Counted from the first letter of the stretch, positions 13,269 through 22,679 are shown. The stretch is DNA of 64,000 nucleotides from Vibrio parahaemolyticus (GCF_900460535.1 NZ_UHIL01000002.1:868001-932000); one strand, 5' to 3'. Numbers and translations: made by a program. Notes: generated by a model from the sequence alone, not told the origin.

Positions 13269-13283
13269 TGGTAATGCTTATCA
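13269..13283 (+). promoter_or_regulatory. Fur box upstream of siderophore receptor
   Basis: TGGTAATGCTTATCA matches the Fur 7-1-7 consensus TGATAATnATTATCA at 12 of 14 informative positions. It is 80 bases before the receptor start, where a promoter would lie. A perfect hairpin, CACATTC/GAATGTG at 13318-13334, lies in the untranslated leader and could affect translation. Confidence 0.65.
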
Positions 13284-13363
13284 CTTATATTCACTCGCAA
13301 AATAAATAAGAGGGAATCACATTCACTGAATGTGCGACCCGAAAATAATCGGAGTGAAAGGAT

Positions 13364-15457
13364 ATGTTTACTAAGAGCCATTTGGCATTAGTGATCGGTG
13401 CGGTGCTAGCAGCGCCTGCAGTGGCAAACGTTCAAACAGATGAGCACCTAGTTGTAGAAGGTCGCGAGTTCGGCTACAAAGCTGATACCAACAGTACAGC
13501 GATGCGTATGGAAATGACGCAGCTAGAAACTCCGGGACAGGTTGCGGTCATCGACGAAACCGTCATTGATGAGCAACGCGCAAGTACTTTAGGTGAAGTG
13601 TTACGTAACGACGCGAGTGTAAGCGCGGGTGGTACTAGCCGTAACCGTGAACGTTTCTCGTTACGTGGTTTTGAACTAAGTAGCTCTGATGGCTTCTTAC
13701 GTGATGGTCGTCAGCACTGGTCACATTACCGTCAGCCAATTGAGCTTTTAGAGCGCGTTGAAGTGCTAAAAGGTCCATCTGGTCTACTTTATGGTAAGTC
13801 TGAGCCGGGTGGCTTAGTAAACATGGTTTCTAAGAAACCAACAACACAAACACAGGTCAGCTTGAGCCAAGATATCGGTTCAAACGAACATTCGCGTACC
13901 GTACTTGATGTAAGTGGTTCTTTAAATGACGCAGAAACGCTACGTGCTCGCGCTATTTTTGCGAAAGAAAACTACAGCTCTTGGCGTACGTATGGCGATG
14001 GCACAAAGCCGCAAACTGACCGTGTTGTGGGTGGCCTGGTTGTTGAGTATGACATTACTGAAAACATCATGGTGTCAGCGCATTATGACCGTACAAAAGA
14101 CGAAGGTAGCGTAGATTCAGGTGCTTACATCGTGGACGGAAAGCCAGTTCGTGGTGATAAGTACATCTGGGACGCTCAGTGGTCAAAAATTGATAACGAC
14201 GTAGAAAACTACGGTATCGATATTAATGCTCAAGTGACTGATAACGTGAATGTGAAAGCGGGTTACAACCGTCAAGACTTTAAGCGTTTTGATGTAGAGT
14301 CTTACCCTAAGTTTGACAATTATGACAAAGATGGTGTGATTCGACATAAAGGGAACGAGCGCACAGATAACTGGGTATTCGATACCGCGTACTTAGACGT
14401 AACAACCAACTTCTCTTTGTTGGGTACAGAAAATACGTTTTTGGTGGGGGCGAACTACCTCGACTACAAATACGACCGCTTTATGGCTTTCCATGCAGGA
14501 GAGGATGTAGCGGCAGGCACGACAGTTACTCGTCCAGGAACCGTACGCTCGAAAAAATCCCCAAGACGCGAGCATGACACTTGGGGGATTTACGCGCAAA
14601 ACATGATGACGATTAACGATTACTGGCAAGTACTTGCGGGTGCTCGTTATGACGAAAAGCGTGAAGATTCGCTAACAGAGAACCAAGTTTCTCCAAAGTT
14701 AGGTGTCATTTTCCACCCGACATCGAATGGTTCGATTTACGTGCAATACTCTGAGAGTTTTATGCCGCAAGGTGAAGTCAGCAACGGTAGTCGTATTTAC
14801 ATCAATGATGGTGAGAAACTCGACGCTGAGCGTGGTATCTCTTATGAAATCGGTACGAAGTGGGAACTGTTTGATCAGCGTTTATTTGTATCAGGTGCTG
14901 TATTTGATATCACGTTAGAAAATATCTCGCTGGATGTTGAAAGTGGTAAAGATGCTAGTAATCAGCTCCTACACAAGAAAACGCAAGGTGGTGAGCAAGT
15001 TCACAAAGGTGCTGAGTTAATGGCTCAAGGTTTTGTGACTCCAGAGTTGTCGCTAACCGCTTCTGCAATGTACTTGGATGCCGAGTTGAAGAAGGCAGAA
15101 AGATTTGAAGGCAACCGCCCTGCAGATGTGCCAGAGTTCTCGGCAAGTCTATGGTCTAGCTACAAGGTTCAGGACAATACGAACCTAAACCTTGGTTTGA
15201 TTTATGAAGGTGATCGCTACGGTGATGCAAAGAACACCTTCAAGAAAGATGGGTACGCTCGCATTGATATGGGCGTGTCATACAAACATAAGTACGATGA
15301 AAACTTGGACATCATCGCTCGATTCAATGTCGAAAACTTATTCGATACTGACTACCTCGCAGGTGGTGGTAGCACGAACGGTGATCAAAAAGGCGCGAGT
15401 GGCGTAGTGGTTGGAGAAGAACGAAACTACATGGCGACAATCCAGTTCAAGTACTGA
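13364..15457 (+). CDS. peuA: TonB-dependent siderophore receptor, PeuA-like
   Basis: 697 residues. A signal peptide ends near residue 21 (APAVA). A TonB box (DEHLVVEG) lies just after it. The plug domain (about 45-160) has TLGEVLRNDASVS, RGFELSSSDGFLRDG, ERVEVLKGPSGLLYG and GGLVNMVSKKP, and a 22-strand barrel ends in Phe-Lys-Tyr. This is the classic TIGR01783 siderophore-receptor pattern. The ligand is not readable from sequence; the upstream two-component pair and the adjacent TonB system resemble the ferric-enterobactin peuRSA locus. AAAGGAT precedes the ATG and a Fur box lies upstream. Confidence 0.82.
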   Translation: MFTKSHLALVIGAVLAAPAVANVQTDEHLVVEGREFGYKADTNSTAMRMEMTQLETPGQVAVIDETVIDEQRASTLGEVLRNDASVSAGGTSRNRERFSLRGFELSSSDGFLRDGRQHWSHYRQPIELLERVEVLKGPSGLLYGKSEPGGLVNMVSKKPTTQTQVSLSQDIGSNEHSRTVLDVSGSLNDAETLRARAIFAKENYSSWRTYGDGTKPQTDRVVGGLVVEYDITENIMVSAHYDRTKDEGSVDSGAYIVDGKPVRGDKYIWDAQWSKIDNDVENYGIDINAQVTDNVNVKAGYNRQDFKRFDVESYPKFDNYDKDGVIRHKGNERTDNWVFDTAYLDVTTNFSLLGTENTFLVGANYLDYKYDRFMAFHAGEDVAAGTTVTRPGTVRSKKSPRREHDTWGIYAQNMMTINDYWQVLAGARYDEKREDSLTENQVSPKLGVIFHPTSNGSIYVQYSESFMPQGEVSNGSRIYINDGEKLDAERGISYEIGTKWELFDQRLFVSGAVFDITLENISLDVESGKDASNQLLHKKTQGGEQVHKGAELMAQGFVTPELSLTASAMYLDAELKKAERFEGNRPADVPEFSASLWSSYKVQDNTNLNLGLIYEGDRYGDAKNTFKKDGYARIDMGVSYKHKYDENLDIIARFNVENLFDTDYLAGGGSTNGDQKGASGVVVGEERNYMATIQFKY

Positions 15458-15473
15458 TAACAATTTGATTAGT

Positions 15474-15500
15474 AAAGGGGAAGTCCGGTCTTCCCCTTTA
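15474..15500 (+). terminator. Terminator-like hairpin after receptor
   Basis: AAAGGGGAAG pairs with CTTCCCCTTT around a short loop. The downstream tail is only weakly T-rich, so some read-through into the TonB operon is likely. Confidence 0.6.
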
Positions 15501-15531
15501 GTCGTTTTTAGGAAATAGCATTTAAACTCGT

Positions 15532-16299
15532 ATGAATCTAATGAAATCAAGTATCGCTCTGTTGATCTCATCCGTTTTGATTCCTGCTCAGGCGGCGAAT
15601 TTAAACGATGCACAAGCAGTGCAGAGTAAAACTAACCAAGCATCAGCGGTTAGCCAAAAACGTATTGATGCAAGCGCAGAAAAGTCTCTGACGCTGGAAG
15701 CGGAAATCGAACAGCTTCAGGAAGAAGTCAGCAACTTGAAGATTTATCGTGATCATCTTTCAAGTTTGGTCGAAAGCCAACATCAAGAAGTGAACAGTTT
15801 GAACGAGCAAATTGAGCAGATTGCTCAAACTCGTCAGGGTGTCGTGCCATTGATGTATCACATGCTTGAAGGACTCAAGCGTATAGTGGCCAGCGACAAA
15901 CCTATTCGTAAAGCTCAGCGTGAAGAACGCATTGCGAAGCTTGATGATCTGATGACGCGAGCTGATGTTGCCGACGCAGAGAAATTCCGTCGAATCCTAG
16001 AAGCCTACCAAATTGAAATGGACTACGGCACCAAGCTTGGTATCTACCAAGGCAAAATTAAACTAGATGCTAACGAAAAAGTGGAAGCTGATGTCCTTTA
16101 CTTGGGCCGTGTATCTTTGGTTGCGCGTAGCCTGTCTGGTGACAAATTCTGGAGTTGGTCGCAACAGCAACAAGCCTGGCAGCCTGTTGGTTCGGAACAA
16201 AAGACCGAGCTAGATAAGGCGTTTGCTATGGCAAACAAACAAATTGCACCGAGTATGTTAACTCTGCCAGTGTCACTAACGGTTGCGGAGGGCAAGTAA
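15532..16299 (+). CDS. DUF3450 periplasmic coiled-coil protein of TonB cluster
   Basis: 255 residues with a signal peptide to about residue 21 (IPAQA). A coiled coil follows (about 45-105; TLEAEIEQLQEEVSNL), then a conserved soluble domain with RQGVVPLMYHMLEGLKRIV and VEADVLYLGRVSLVARS. This is DUF3450, consistently first in TtpC-containing TonB operons of vibrios. Its function is not established; it presumably works with TtpC in the periplasm. The next gene starts on the base after its stop, so it is operonic. A second ATG three codons in (15541) is an equally good start. Confidence 0.85.
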   Translation: MNLMKSSIALLISSVLIPAQAANLNDAQAVQSKTNQASAVSQKRIDASAEKSLTLEAEIEQLQEEVSNLKIYRDHLSSLVESQHQEVNSLNEQIEQIAQTRQGVVPLMYHMLEGLKRIVASDKPIRKAQREERIAKLDDLMTRADVADAEKFRRILEAYQIEMDYGTKLGIYQGKIKLDANEKVEADVLYLGRVSLVARSLSGDKFWSWSQQQQAWQPVGSEQKTELDKAFAMANKQIAPSMLTLPVSLTVAEGK

Positions 16300-17667
16300 A
16301 TGATCAAGAAATGGCTATCGGTTGCTCTTATCTCAACCGCGGCGATGATGCCTCACACGACGTTCGCGAGTGATACGTTGTTGCAAAAAGCGCAGCAAGA
16401 AAATCGTCAGCAGCAAACGCACAATGCGTCACGTGAATCGGGTTTCAAGAAAACCGAACAAGAGCTGCAAGCAATTAAAAACAAGCTTGTTGCTGAGCGT
16501 GCAGCCCTTCAAGCCGAAGCTGATACATTAAGCGTCACGTTTAGTGAAAATGAAGCGGAACTGGCTCAGCTAGAAGAAAAATTGCGCTTAGAAACGGGCA
16601 GCCTAGGCGAACTATTTGGTGTTGTTCGTCAAAACGCGAAAGAGCTTGAGTCAGAACTGAAACACGCAGTGACAGGCGTAGATGCCAACTCATATCAAAA
16701 AGACATTGAAGCTATTGTCGCGGCGAAGTCTCTACCGACGTTGAAGCAGTTGCAAGCGATGTGGCGCAGTATGGAAGAGCAAGTTACCGCAAGTGGCGAA
16801 CTGGCGAAGGTCTCTTTCACTTTGCTCGATGGAGAAGGTAAAGAACAGACAGTCAACGGTGTTCGTCTTGGCGCAATGGCACTACTTGATGACAATGGCT
16901 ATGTGAAATGGAACGGCCAGCGTGGTGACGCAGTGAGCTATTTGCGTCAGCCAGAAAATGGTCCGACAGCGAGCGCATTCACCAACGGCGAATTGGATTC
17001 GTTAGTCATTGATCCATCGCGTGGCATTCTTTTAGAACAGCTAGCGAACTCGCCAACGCTGAAAGATCGTCTAAATGCGGGTGGCGTAGTTGGCCAGATC
17101 ATCCTTGTTCTATTAGCGATTGGTTTGATTATCGCGTTGGTTCGCGGTGTGTCTCTTTTCATTGCTCGCCAAAAAATCGCGAAGCAGCTAAAGAATCCAA
17201 CCAAAGCAGAAGATAACCCTCTAGGTCGCGTTCTTTCTGTTTATCAAAACGACAAACATCGAAGTGTCGAAGCATTAGAATTGCGTCTACTTGAGGCGGT
17301 GGTTGATGAGCAAACGCACCTTGAAAAAGGACTATCGATGCTCAAACTGCTTGCAGCGCTGGCACCAATGTTGGGTCTGCTAGGTACGGTAACGGGCATG
17401 ATCGAAACATTCCAAGTGATCACTCAGTTTGGTAATGGCGATCCAAAAGTCATGGCGGGCGGTATTTCGATGGCGTTGGTGACAACGGTTCTCGGCTTGG
17501 TAGCCGCAATACCACTGCTTCTGGCGCATAATGTGCTGAGTTCTCAAGCCGAGAGCATTCGCAACATTCTAGAAAAGCAGGGTATTGGCTTAGTTGCTGA
17601 ACAAGCAGAGCGCGATATGTCTAACAACAAAGGCAACCGTAACACGATAGCGGAGAACGCAGCATAA
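16300..17667 (+). CDS. ttpC: TtpC, MotA/TolQ/ExbB-family partner of TonB
   Basis: 455 residues. A signal peptide (to about 24) is followed by a long periplasmic coiled-coil region, one transmembrane helix near 265-288, and a C-terminal ExbB-like channel domain with two helices (MLKLLAALAPMLGLLGTVTGMIETF, read in two parts, and ALVTTVLGLVAAIPLLLAHN). This extended architecture separates TtpC from ExbB. In Vibrio, TtpC is known to be needed for TonB2-type energy transduction to outer-membrane receptors. Its stop overlaps the start of exbB by one base. Confidence 0.9.
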   Translation: MIKKWLSVALISTAAMMPHTTFASDTLLQKAQQENRQQQTHNASRESGFKKTEQELQAIKNKLVAERAALQAEADTLSVTFSENEAELAQLEEKLRLETGSLGELFGVVRQNAKELESELKHAVTGVDANSYQKDIEAIVAAKSLPTLKQLQAMWRSMEEQVTASGELAKVSFTLLDGEGKEQTVNGVRLGAMALLDDNGYVKWNGQRGDAVSYLRQPENGPTASAFTNGELDSLVIDPSRGILLEQLANSPTLKDRLNAGGVVGQIILVLLAIGLIIALVRGVSLFIARQKIAKQLKNPTKAEDNPLGRVLSVYQNDKHRSVEALELRLLEAVVDEQTHLEKGLSMLKLLAALAPMLGLLGTVTGMIETFQVITQFGNGDPKVMAGGISMALVTTVLGLVAAIPLLLAHNVLSSQAESIRNILEKQGIGLVAEQAERDMSNNKGNRNTIAENAA

Positions 17668-18221
17668 TGGAGCAGATCCTACTCAACACTTTGGGTTTGA
17701 TCAGTGAGGATTGGGCCAATACCTTGATGAGCTTTATGCAGCAAGGTGGCCAAATCCTATGGTGGTTGGCAGCCGTTGTAGCGGTGTGTTGGTTACTGGT
17801 TATGGAGCGAGTGGTTTACTTAACGACGGTATTTCCGAAGGTAAACAAACAGCTTCGTGAACAGTGGTTGGCACGGTCAGAGCACCACTCTTGGTATGCA
17901 CATCAAATCCGCGATGGATGGATTGCAAAGGCACAAATCGAATTGCGCCAAAACCTTTCGACGATCAAGCTATTGGTGGCCATTTGTCCCATGCTTGGTC
18001 TGTTGGGTACTGTCACTGGCATGATTACCGTTTTTGACGTGATGGCCTCACAAGGCAGCAGCGATCCAAAATTGATGGCTTCGGGCATCTCTTTAGCAAC
18101 GCTGCCTACTATGGCAGGTATGGTGGCAGCATTGGCGGGCATGTTTGTACATGCTCGTTTAAGCAAAGTATGTGAACGTAAAGCGATCCAATTAGAACAA
18201 TCTTTAAGGAGTCAGAAGTGA
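17667..18221 (+). CDS. exbB: ExbB proton-channel subunit
   Basis: 184 residues with three transmembrane helices (about 30-52, 105-127 and 140-165) and the family motif CPMLGLLGTVTGMITVFD, then SGISLATLPTMAGMVAAL. It forms the inner-membrane motor with ExbD and passes proton-motive energy to TonB. ATG overlaps the last base of the ttpC stop. It is of the short ExbB2 type, lacking the periplasmic extension of its neighbour. Confidence 0.93.
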   Translation: MEQILLNTLGLISEDWANTLMSFMQQGGQILWWLAAVVAVCWLLVMERVVYLTTVFPKVNKQLREQWLARSEHHSWYAHQIRDGWIAKAQIELRQNLSTIKLLVAICPMLGLLGTVTGMITVFDVMASQGSSDPKLMASGISLATLPTMAGMVAALAGMFVHARLSKVCERKAIQLEQSLRSQK

Positions 18222-18622
18222 GACTCGGACGCAGACCAAATCAACAAGACGAAGCTCAAGTCGATTTAACATCGATGCTTGATATTGTATTTATCATGTT
18301 GATTTTCTTTATTGTTACCAGCTCTTTCGTGCGAGAGTCTGGCGTGGAAGTGAACCGCCCTCAAGCATCGAACGTGGTCAGTCAAAAAGACGCAGGTATT
18401 TTCATCGCCATTACGGCAGCAAACGATGTATACATCGACAAACGCTTGGTCGATCTGGAACGCGTAGAAGCGTCTATTGAGCACCTATTGCTAGACCAGC
18501 CAGATGCATCGTTAGTGATTCAGGCTGATGAGCACGCTTACAACGGCACCGTTGTGAAAGTGATGGATGCCGCTAAAGGTGCTGGCGTGAAGAACATTGC
18601 ACTGGCAGCGGAGAAACCTTAA
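18218..18622 (+). CDS. exbD: ExbD motor subunit
   Basis: 134 residues starting at GTG with a strong AAGGAG seven bases upstream; the start overlaps the exbB stop by four bases. One transmembrane helix (about 18-40) carries the functionally important Asp in DLTSMLDIVFIMLIFF. A periplasmic domain follows, ending VVKVMDAAKGAGVKNIALA. Typical ExbD/TolR fold. Confidence 0.93.
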   Translation: MRLGRRPNQQDEAQVDLTSMLDIVFIMLIFFIVTSSFVRESGVEVNRPQASNVVSQKDAGIFIAITAANDVYIDKRLVDLERVEASIEHLLLDQPDASLVIQADEHAYNGTVVKVMDAAKGAGVKNIALAAEKP

Positions 18623-19242
18623 TGGGTAGGCTGTTAATTGCGTTACCAGCGTCATTATTGATCGCCGTGAGTTTGTTTAGCTTTATGGCGTGGATGGTCG
18701 ATAACGGCAATCAACGCGCACCAAAACCGTCTGAGGCAGTGCGTTTTGATATGGTCATGGTTGAAAACGATGCCGATGTGCAGCGTCGTCAACGTTCAGT
18801 ACCAGAGCAGCCAGAGCCACCTCAAGCACCAGAGCCGATGGAGCTGTCTCAAGCCAACACGCAAGTTGAGCCGATGAGCCAAGTAACACCGATCAGCGCG
18901 CTTGGGTTAAACACGGCGTTAGATGGTATTGCGATTAATGCGCCAAACCTAAAGGGAACCATGGGCAATCAACAAGCGTTACCGCTGTATAAAGTTGAAC
19001 CTCGTTACCCAAGTAAAGCATTAAAACGCAAGGTTGAAGGCTATGTGATCATGCGCTTTACGATTGACACGACAGGTCGTCCAAAAGACATTGAAGTGAT
19101 CGATGCAGAGCCAAAGCGTATGTTTGAAAAAGAAGCCATTAGCGCGTTGAAGAAGTGGAAATACCAACCCAAAGTTGAAAATGGTGTGTCAATTGAGCAG
19201 TTCGGACAAACCGCAAAAGTGGAGTTCAAATTAGGCAAATGA
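18622..19242 (+). CDS. tonB: TonB energy transducer, short TonB2-like
   Basis: 206 residues. An N-terminal membrane anchor (about 5-25) lacks the SHLS motif of TonB1. A short Pro/Gln/Glu-rich linker (about 60-95) follows, then the C-terminal domain PLYKVEPRYPSKALKRKVEG with YPxxA, and VIDAEPKRMFEKEAISALKKWKY. This domain contacts TonB boxes of receptors. The linker is much shorter than in E. coli TonB, as in vibrio TonB2/TonB3. Start and stop overlap both neighbours. Confidence 0.9.
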   Translation: MGRLLIALPASLLIAVSLFSFMAWMVDNGNQRAPKPSEAVRFDMVMVENDADVQRRQRSVPEQPEPPQAPEPMELSQANTQVEPMSQVTPISALGLNTALDGIAINAPNLKGTMGNQQALPLYKVEPRYPSKALKRKVEGYVIMRFTIDTTGRPKDIEVIDAEPKRMFEKEAISALKKWKYQPKVENGVSIEQFGQTAKVEFKLGK

Positions 19243-20411
19243 TGAAGAAATTCTTAATCACAACGCTGCTTAGTTTGACCGCAGCCAGTGCGATAGCTCA
19301 AGAGCTTAGCCAGTACACCGCATCTAGAGTGCAGCGTGCGCACAGCCTAGCTCAAGAAGAGAAGCTTAAAGAAGCGATCTCAACTCTCGAATCGTTAGAC
19401 CTATCGCGTGGTTACGATCAAGCGTTTGTTGCTCGTATGCTTGGTATTTTTTATTGGCAGAATGAGCAAGTTAAGCCAGCTATCAAGCAACTGGATTTCG
19501 CGGTAAGCAGCGGTTTATTGCAAGATGAGCAAGCGTGGCAAACACGTAAAATGCTAGCGGATATTTTGTTGAACGAACAACAGTTTGCTAAAGCCTTGCC
19601 GCACTATTACGAGTTGAGTAAATCCGTACCTAAAAACCAGAAAGCTCATGAAGTTTGGCTGCGCATCGCACAATCGCATTACCAGTTGAGCCAATGGAAT
19701 AAAGTGTTATCAGCGATGGGTCGCTACGAGAAGTTTGGTCAGCCAGATGAACTCGGTCCATTGTCGATTAAGCTTTCGTCTGAACTGGAACTCAAAAAGT
19801 GGCAGCCTGCTATTGTCACCATCAAACGTTTGATTGCAATTGAGCCTGAACGAGTTGAGTGGTGGCGTCAGCTCGTCGCTTTGCATTTACGTGTCGATGA
19901 CAGTAAACGCGCACTAGATGCAATGGCTTTAGCCAAGCTACAAGGTGTCGCGCTCAGTCAAGATGATTTTAAACTGCTGGCACAGCTTTATGCGAAACGT
20001 GGAATCCCGGAGCGTGCTGCTTTAATTATGGAGCAGTTGGAAGACCTTAACGTCGATAGCCAGTTAAAAGCTCAGCAGGCGACCTATTGGCAGATGGCAA
20101 AAGAGTGGGATAAATCCATCGATAGTTGGCGAATTGCCGCGAAGTTGGATTCTAAATACTACTGGAACTACTCTCAGCTACTTGTTCAAGAAGGCCACTA
20201 CCAACAAGCATTGGCTGCTTTGGATAAGGTAAAAGGTCGTAATGCTGACGTCGCGCTCATCAAAACCAGAGCCTACTACAAGTTGAATCGATTGGATGAC
20301 GCATTGGCGAATGCGAAACGTGCGAATGAAATCAAACCATCGAATCAAGCCAAAAGTTGGGTGAAATACTTAACCCAACGGCGTAAAGCGGAAGCAACAC
20401 AAAGCTCTTAA
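19239..20411 (+). CDS. TPR-repeat periplasmic protein of TonB operon
   Basis: 390 residues with a signal peptide (to about 21, ASAIA) followed by helical TPR-like repeats throughout, for example RVQRAHSLAQEEKLKEAIST, HEVWLRIAQSHYQLSQW and QQALAALDKVKGRNADVAL. It is the last gene of the ttpC-exbBD-tonB cluster and overlaps the tonB stop by four bases. Homologues occupy the same place in other vibrio TonB2-type clusters; the role is probably as a periplasmic scaffold, but this is inference. A strong terminator follows. Confidence 0.85.
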   Translation: MMKKFLITTLLSLTAASAIAQELSQYTASRVQRAHSLAQEEKLKEAISTLESLDLSRGYDQAFVARMLGIFYWQNEQVKPAIKQLDFAVSSGLLQDEQAWQTRKMLADILLNEQQFAKALPHYYELSKSVPKNQKAHEVWLRIAQSHYQLSQWNKVLSAMGRYEKFGQPDELGPLSIKLSSELELKKWQPAIVTIKRLIAIEPERVEWWRQLVALHLRVDDSKRALDAMALAKLQGVALSQDDFKLLAQLYAKRGIPERAALIMEQLEDLNVDSQLKAQQATYWQMAKEWDKSIDSWRIAAKLDSKYYWNYSQLLVQEGHYQQALAALDKVKGRNADVALIKTRAYYKLNRLDDALANAKRANEIKPSNQAKSWVKYLTQRRKAEATQSS

Positions 20412-20426
20412 CGCAGAACAAATGAA

Positions 20427-20459
20427 AAGACCCGAAGTCATTCTCGGGTCTTTTTTTGT
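20427..20459 (+). terminator. Terminator of TonB operon
   Basis: AAGACCCGA and TCGGGTCTT arms followed by TTTTTTTG. Confidence 0.88.
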
Positions 20460-20542
20460 TTTTGAGCCTTAAATTACCTTGCTCTAGAAGGTGTTTATCG
20501 TTTCATCTCCACTAAACGTAAACAATGTAAATTAAATGCCAA

Positions 20543-20557
20543 TAAGAATGATTATCA
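20543..20557 (+). promoter_or_regulatory. Fur box of the metal-uptake operon
   Basis: TAAGAATGATTATCA matches TGATAATnATTATCA at 12 of 14 positions, with a perfect right half. It is about 40 bases before the first gene of the operon running to 27014, which suggests iron control of the whole unit. Confidence 0.7.
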
Positions 20558-20598
20558 CCTAAATTATGCTCCACATTTATTGGTGATGATTGTTTTCT

Positions 20599-21228
20599 AT
20601 GTTGCTTAAAAGCAAAGGTGTTCAAACGTGGGCGCGCCGTCTACATATCTATATTTCGATGGCTCTTTTATTGGTGACGCTATTTTTTGCGCTCACTGGC
20701 ATCACGCTAAATCGTCCTGAGCTGTTTGAGCGAAAAGAACCCATCATTCAACAGCACACCATCATCATCCCGCCGCAGACCTTGTTTTTGAACGGCGAAA
20801 GCTTCCAGCCAAACCGCGTTGCACTCATTGACTTTTTGACCCAAGAAGTGGCTTTACGCGGCACTCCATCTGCTTTGGACGTTTACACCGAAGTGGAGCA
20901 AGGTGAATTGGTGCTTGGCGAGCTCTCTCTGGATTTCAAAGGGCCGGGTTATAACGCCACGGTTTTCGTTGATATGACCACTGGCGACGCTGATATCGAA
21001 ACCACCAATTATGGCGCGGTCGCACTGCTGAATGATCTGCATAAAGGTCGTAACAGTGGTGATGTTTGGAAGTGGTTTATCGACATCACTGCACTACTGA
21101 TGGTGTTTTTCGTCCTGACCGGTGTATGCCTGTTATTGCCGAAGAAAAAGACGTTCAGAACATCACTACAGTGGATGAGCTTTGGCTCGTTGCTGTCGCT
21201 CGTCATTTATTTTGTTGCTGTGCCTTAA
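20599..21228 (+). CDS. PepSY-associated membrane protein
   Basis: 209 residues from ATG 20599; a TTG at 20590 is the alternative. A transmembrane helix at about 18-38 follows WARRLHIYISMALLLVTLFFA. A periplasmic region of about 120 residues includes PGYNATVFVDMTTGDAD, and two C-terminal helices (WFIDITALLMVFFVLTGVCL and the final stretch) end the protein. This is the PepSY_TM pattern of inner-membrane proteins found beside siderophore and metal uptake genes, sometimes acting as ferric reductases. First gene behind a Fur box. Confidence 0.75.
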   Translation: MLLKSKGVQTWARRLHIYISMALLLVTLFFALTGITLNRPELFERKEPIIQQHTIIIPPQTLFLNGESFQPNRVALIDFLTQEVALRGTPSALDVYTEVEQGELVLGELSLDFKGPGYNATVFVDMTTGDADIETTNYGAVALLNDLHKGRNSGDVWKWFIDITALLMVFFVLTGVCLLLPKKKTFRTSLQWMSFGSLLSLVIYFVAVP

Positions 21229-21251
21229 CAGCCAGTTGTAGAGAAAAGCTT

Positions 21252-21791
21252 ATGTTGAACACAGGCAAGTTACTTCGCCAAAACCTATTTTGCAAAGCGG
21301 CGTTGGTAGCGGCTTTAGCACCATGGCCAGTTTTGGCTGCGCCTTTACCTGATGCTGCCAAAATCGACTTTGAATTTGAATTGCCGAAGATCGATACCTC
21401 AATGTACGCCCGTCCTTACGTCGCAGTGTGGGTTGAAGATGAACAACGTCAATCCGTTAAAACCATTCAGCTTTGGGTCGGTAAGGATGAGTGGCTCAAA
21501 GACATGCGCAGCTGGTGGCGAAAAGTGGGTCGTTATGATCGCGATCTGATTGACGCTGTGACGTCTGCGACTCGCCCTGCTGGGCAGTATCGATTTGTTT
21601 GGGATGGTACTAACGACGCAGGCGAACGCCTTGAGCAAGGTGATTATACCTTACATGTTGAGGTCGTTCGTGAACACGGTGGTCGCAATTACTTGCGCCA
21701 AAAAATGACATTAGCGGACAGTGAGGTGCGCTACCAACTCAAACCAACTCAAGAGACGGGGGTCATCACCGTCAATTACCAAGTTAAGTGA
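21252..21791 (+). CDS. DUF2271 secreted protein
   Basis: 179 residues from ATG 21252; the open frame begins earlier but overlaps the previous gene. A signal peptide ends near residue 30 (WPVLA). The body has RPYVAVWVEDEQRQSVKTIQ, KDMRSWWRKVGR, VTSATRPAGQYRFVWDGTND and GDYTLHVEVVREHGGRN, an immunoglobulin-like fold of DUF2271. The family usually neighbours PepSY and DUF4198 genes in metal operons. The function is unknown; binding of redox-active metal or cofactor is a guess. Spacing to both neighbours is about 20 bases. Confidence 0.78.
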   Translation: MLNTGKLLRQNLFCKAALVAALAPWPVLAAPLPDAAKIDFEFELPKIDTSMYARPYVAVWVEDEQRQSVKTIQLWVGKDEWLKDMRSWWRKVGRYDRDLIDAVTSATRPAGQYRFVWDGTNDAGERLEQGDYTLHVEVVREHGGRNYLRQKMTLADSEVRYQLKPTQETGVITVNYQVK

Positions 21792-21806
21792 TAGAAGGAC
21801 ACAACA

Positions 21807-22637
21807 ATGAAAACCAAAATGAAAGCAGTGGCGTTAGCAAGCGTAATGGCAATGGGATTCGCTGCAGCGACAACGGCACAAGCGCATCCTCGTTGGGTTT
21901 TGCCTTCGCACTTTACCGTTTCTAAAGAAGGTGGTGATTGGCTCACGTTCGATGTGACGGCTTCTCATGGCACATTTGTATTCGATAAGCCAGCAGGTAG
22001 CGAACAAGCTTTTGTCATCATGCCGGATGGCCGCTCTGAGCGTCCGAACTTTGTAATACGCGGTAAGCGTCGTTCGATGTTCGATTTCTTCTTTGTTGAA
22101 GAGGGCACGCATAAGGTTGCGATCAACAATGAGCCGAGCTACTACACCCAGTACAAAGCAGGTCGCCGCGATACTGTGAAGTGGGTTAGAGCCAATAAAG
22201 CTGAGCGCGCTGATGTGCTACCAGAAAAAACGCGTGATGTGGTGACTCAGCTAAGCTACACCCGCGCAGAAAGCTACATCACGGTCGGTAAACCAACAGA
22301 AAAAGCGTTAGAAATTGAAGGCAAATTGCTAGAGCTAAAACCGCTGACTCACCCATCTGACATCATTGAAGGTGAAGCGGTGACGTTCCAGTTCTTCTTC
22401 GATGGCAAACCTCAACAAGGTGTGACGGCAGAGATCACGCGTGAAGGTACGTTGTATCGCAACCATCAAGAGCAAATTGACGTGGTGAGTGATAAAGACG
22501 GAAAAATTACTTTTACGCCAGACGTGGCAGGGCGCTATCTAATGAAAGCGAACTACAAAGGTGAGTTGAACAATCACCCATTAGCTGACAAAACCAGCGC
22601 GAATGTACACCTAACGTTTGAAACTCTACTCAACTAA
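21807..22637 (+). CDS. DUF4198 periplasmic protein
   Basis: 276 residues with a signal peptide ending AQA just before HPRWVLPSHF, so the mature N-terminus starts with His, a feature of metal-binding DUF4198 proteins (COG5266, linked to Co/Ni uptake by annotation). The C-terminal half is a carboxypeptidase-regulatory-like beta domain (EGEAVTFQFFFDGKPQQGVT, DKDGKITFTPDVAGRY). AGAAGGACACAACA gives a clear ribosome-binding site. Its place before the ABC importer suggests periplasmic metal handling. Confidence 0.82.
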   Translation: MKTKMKAVALASVMAMGFAAATTAQAHPRWVLPSHFTVSKEGGDWLTFDVTASHGTFVFDKPAGSEQAFVIMPDGRSERPNFVIRGKRRSMFDFFFVEEGTHKVAINNEPSYYTQYKAGRRDTVKWVRANKAERADVLPEKTRDVVTQLSYTRAESYITVGKPTEKALEIEGKLLELKPLTHPSDIIEGEAVTFQFFFDGKPQQGVTAEITREGTLYRNHQEQIDVVSDKDGKITFTPDVAGRYLMKANYKGELNNHPLADKTSANVHLTFETLLN

Positions 22638-22679
22638 TCGAATTAGGCTCAGCAAGCGATGAGCCATTTTGGAATCAAC

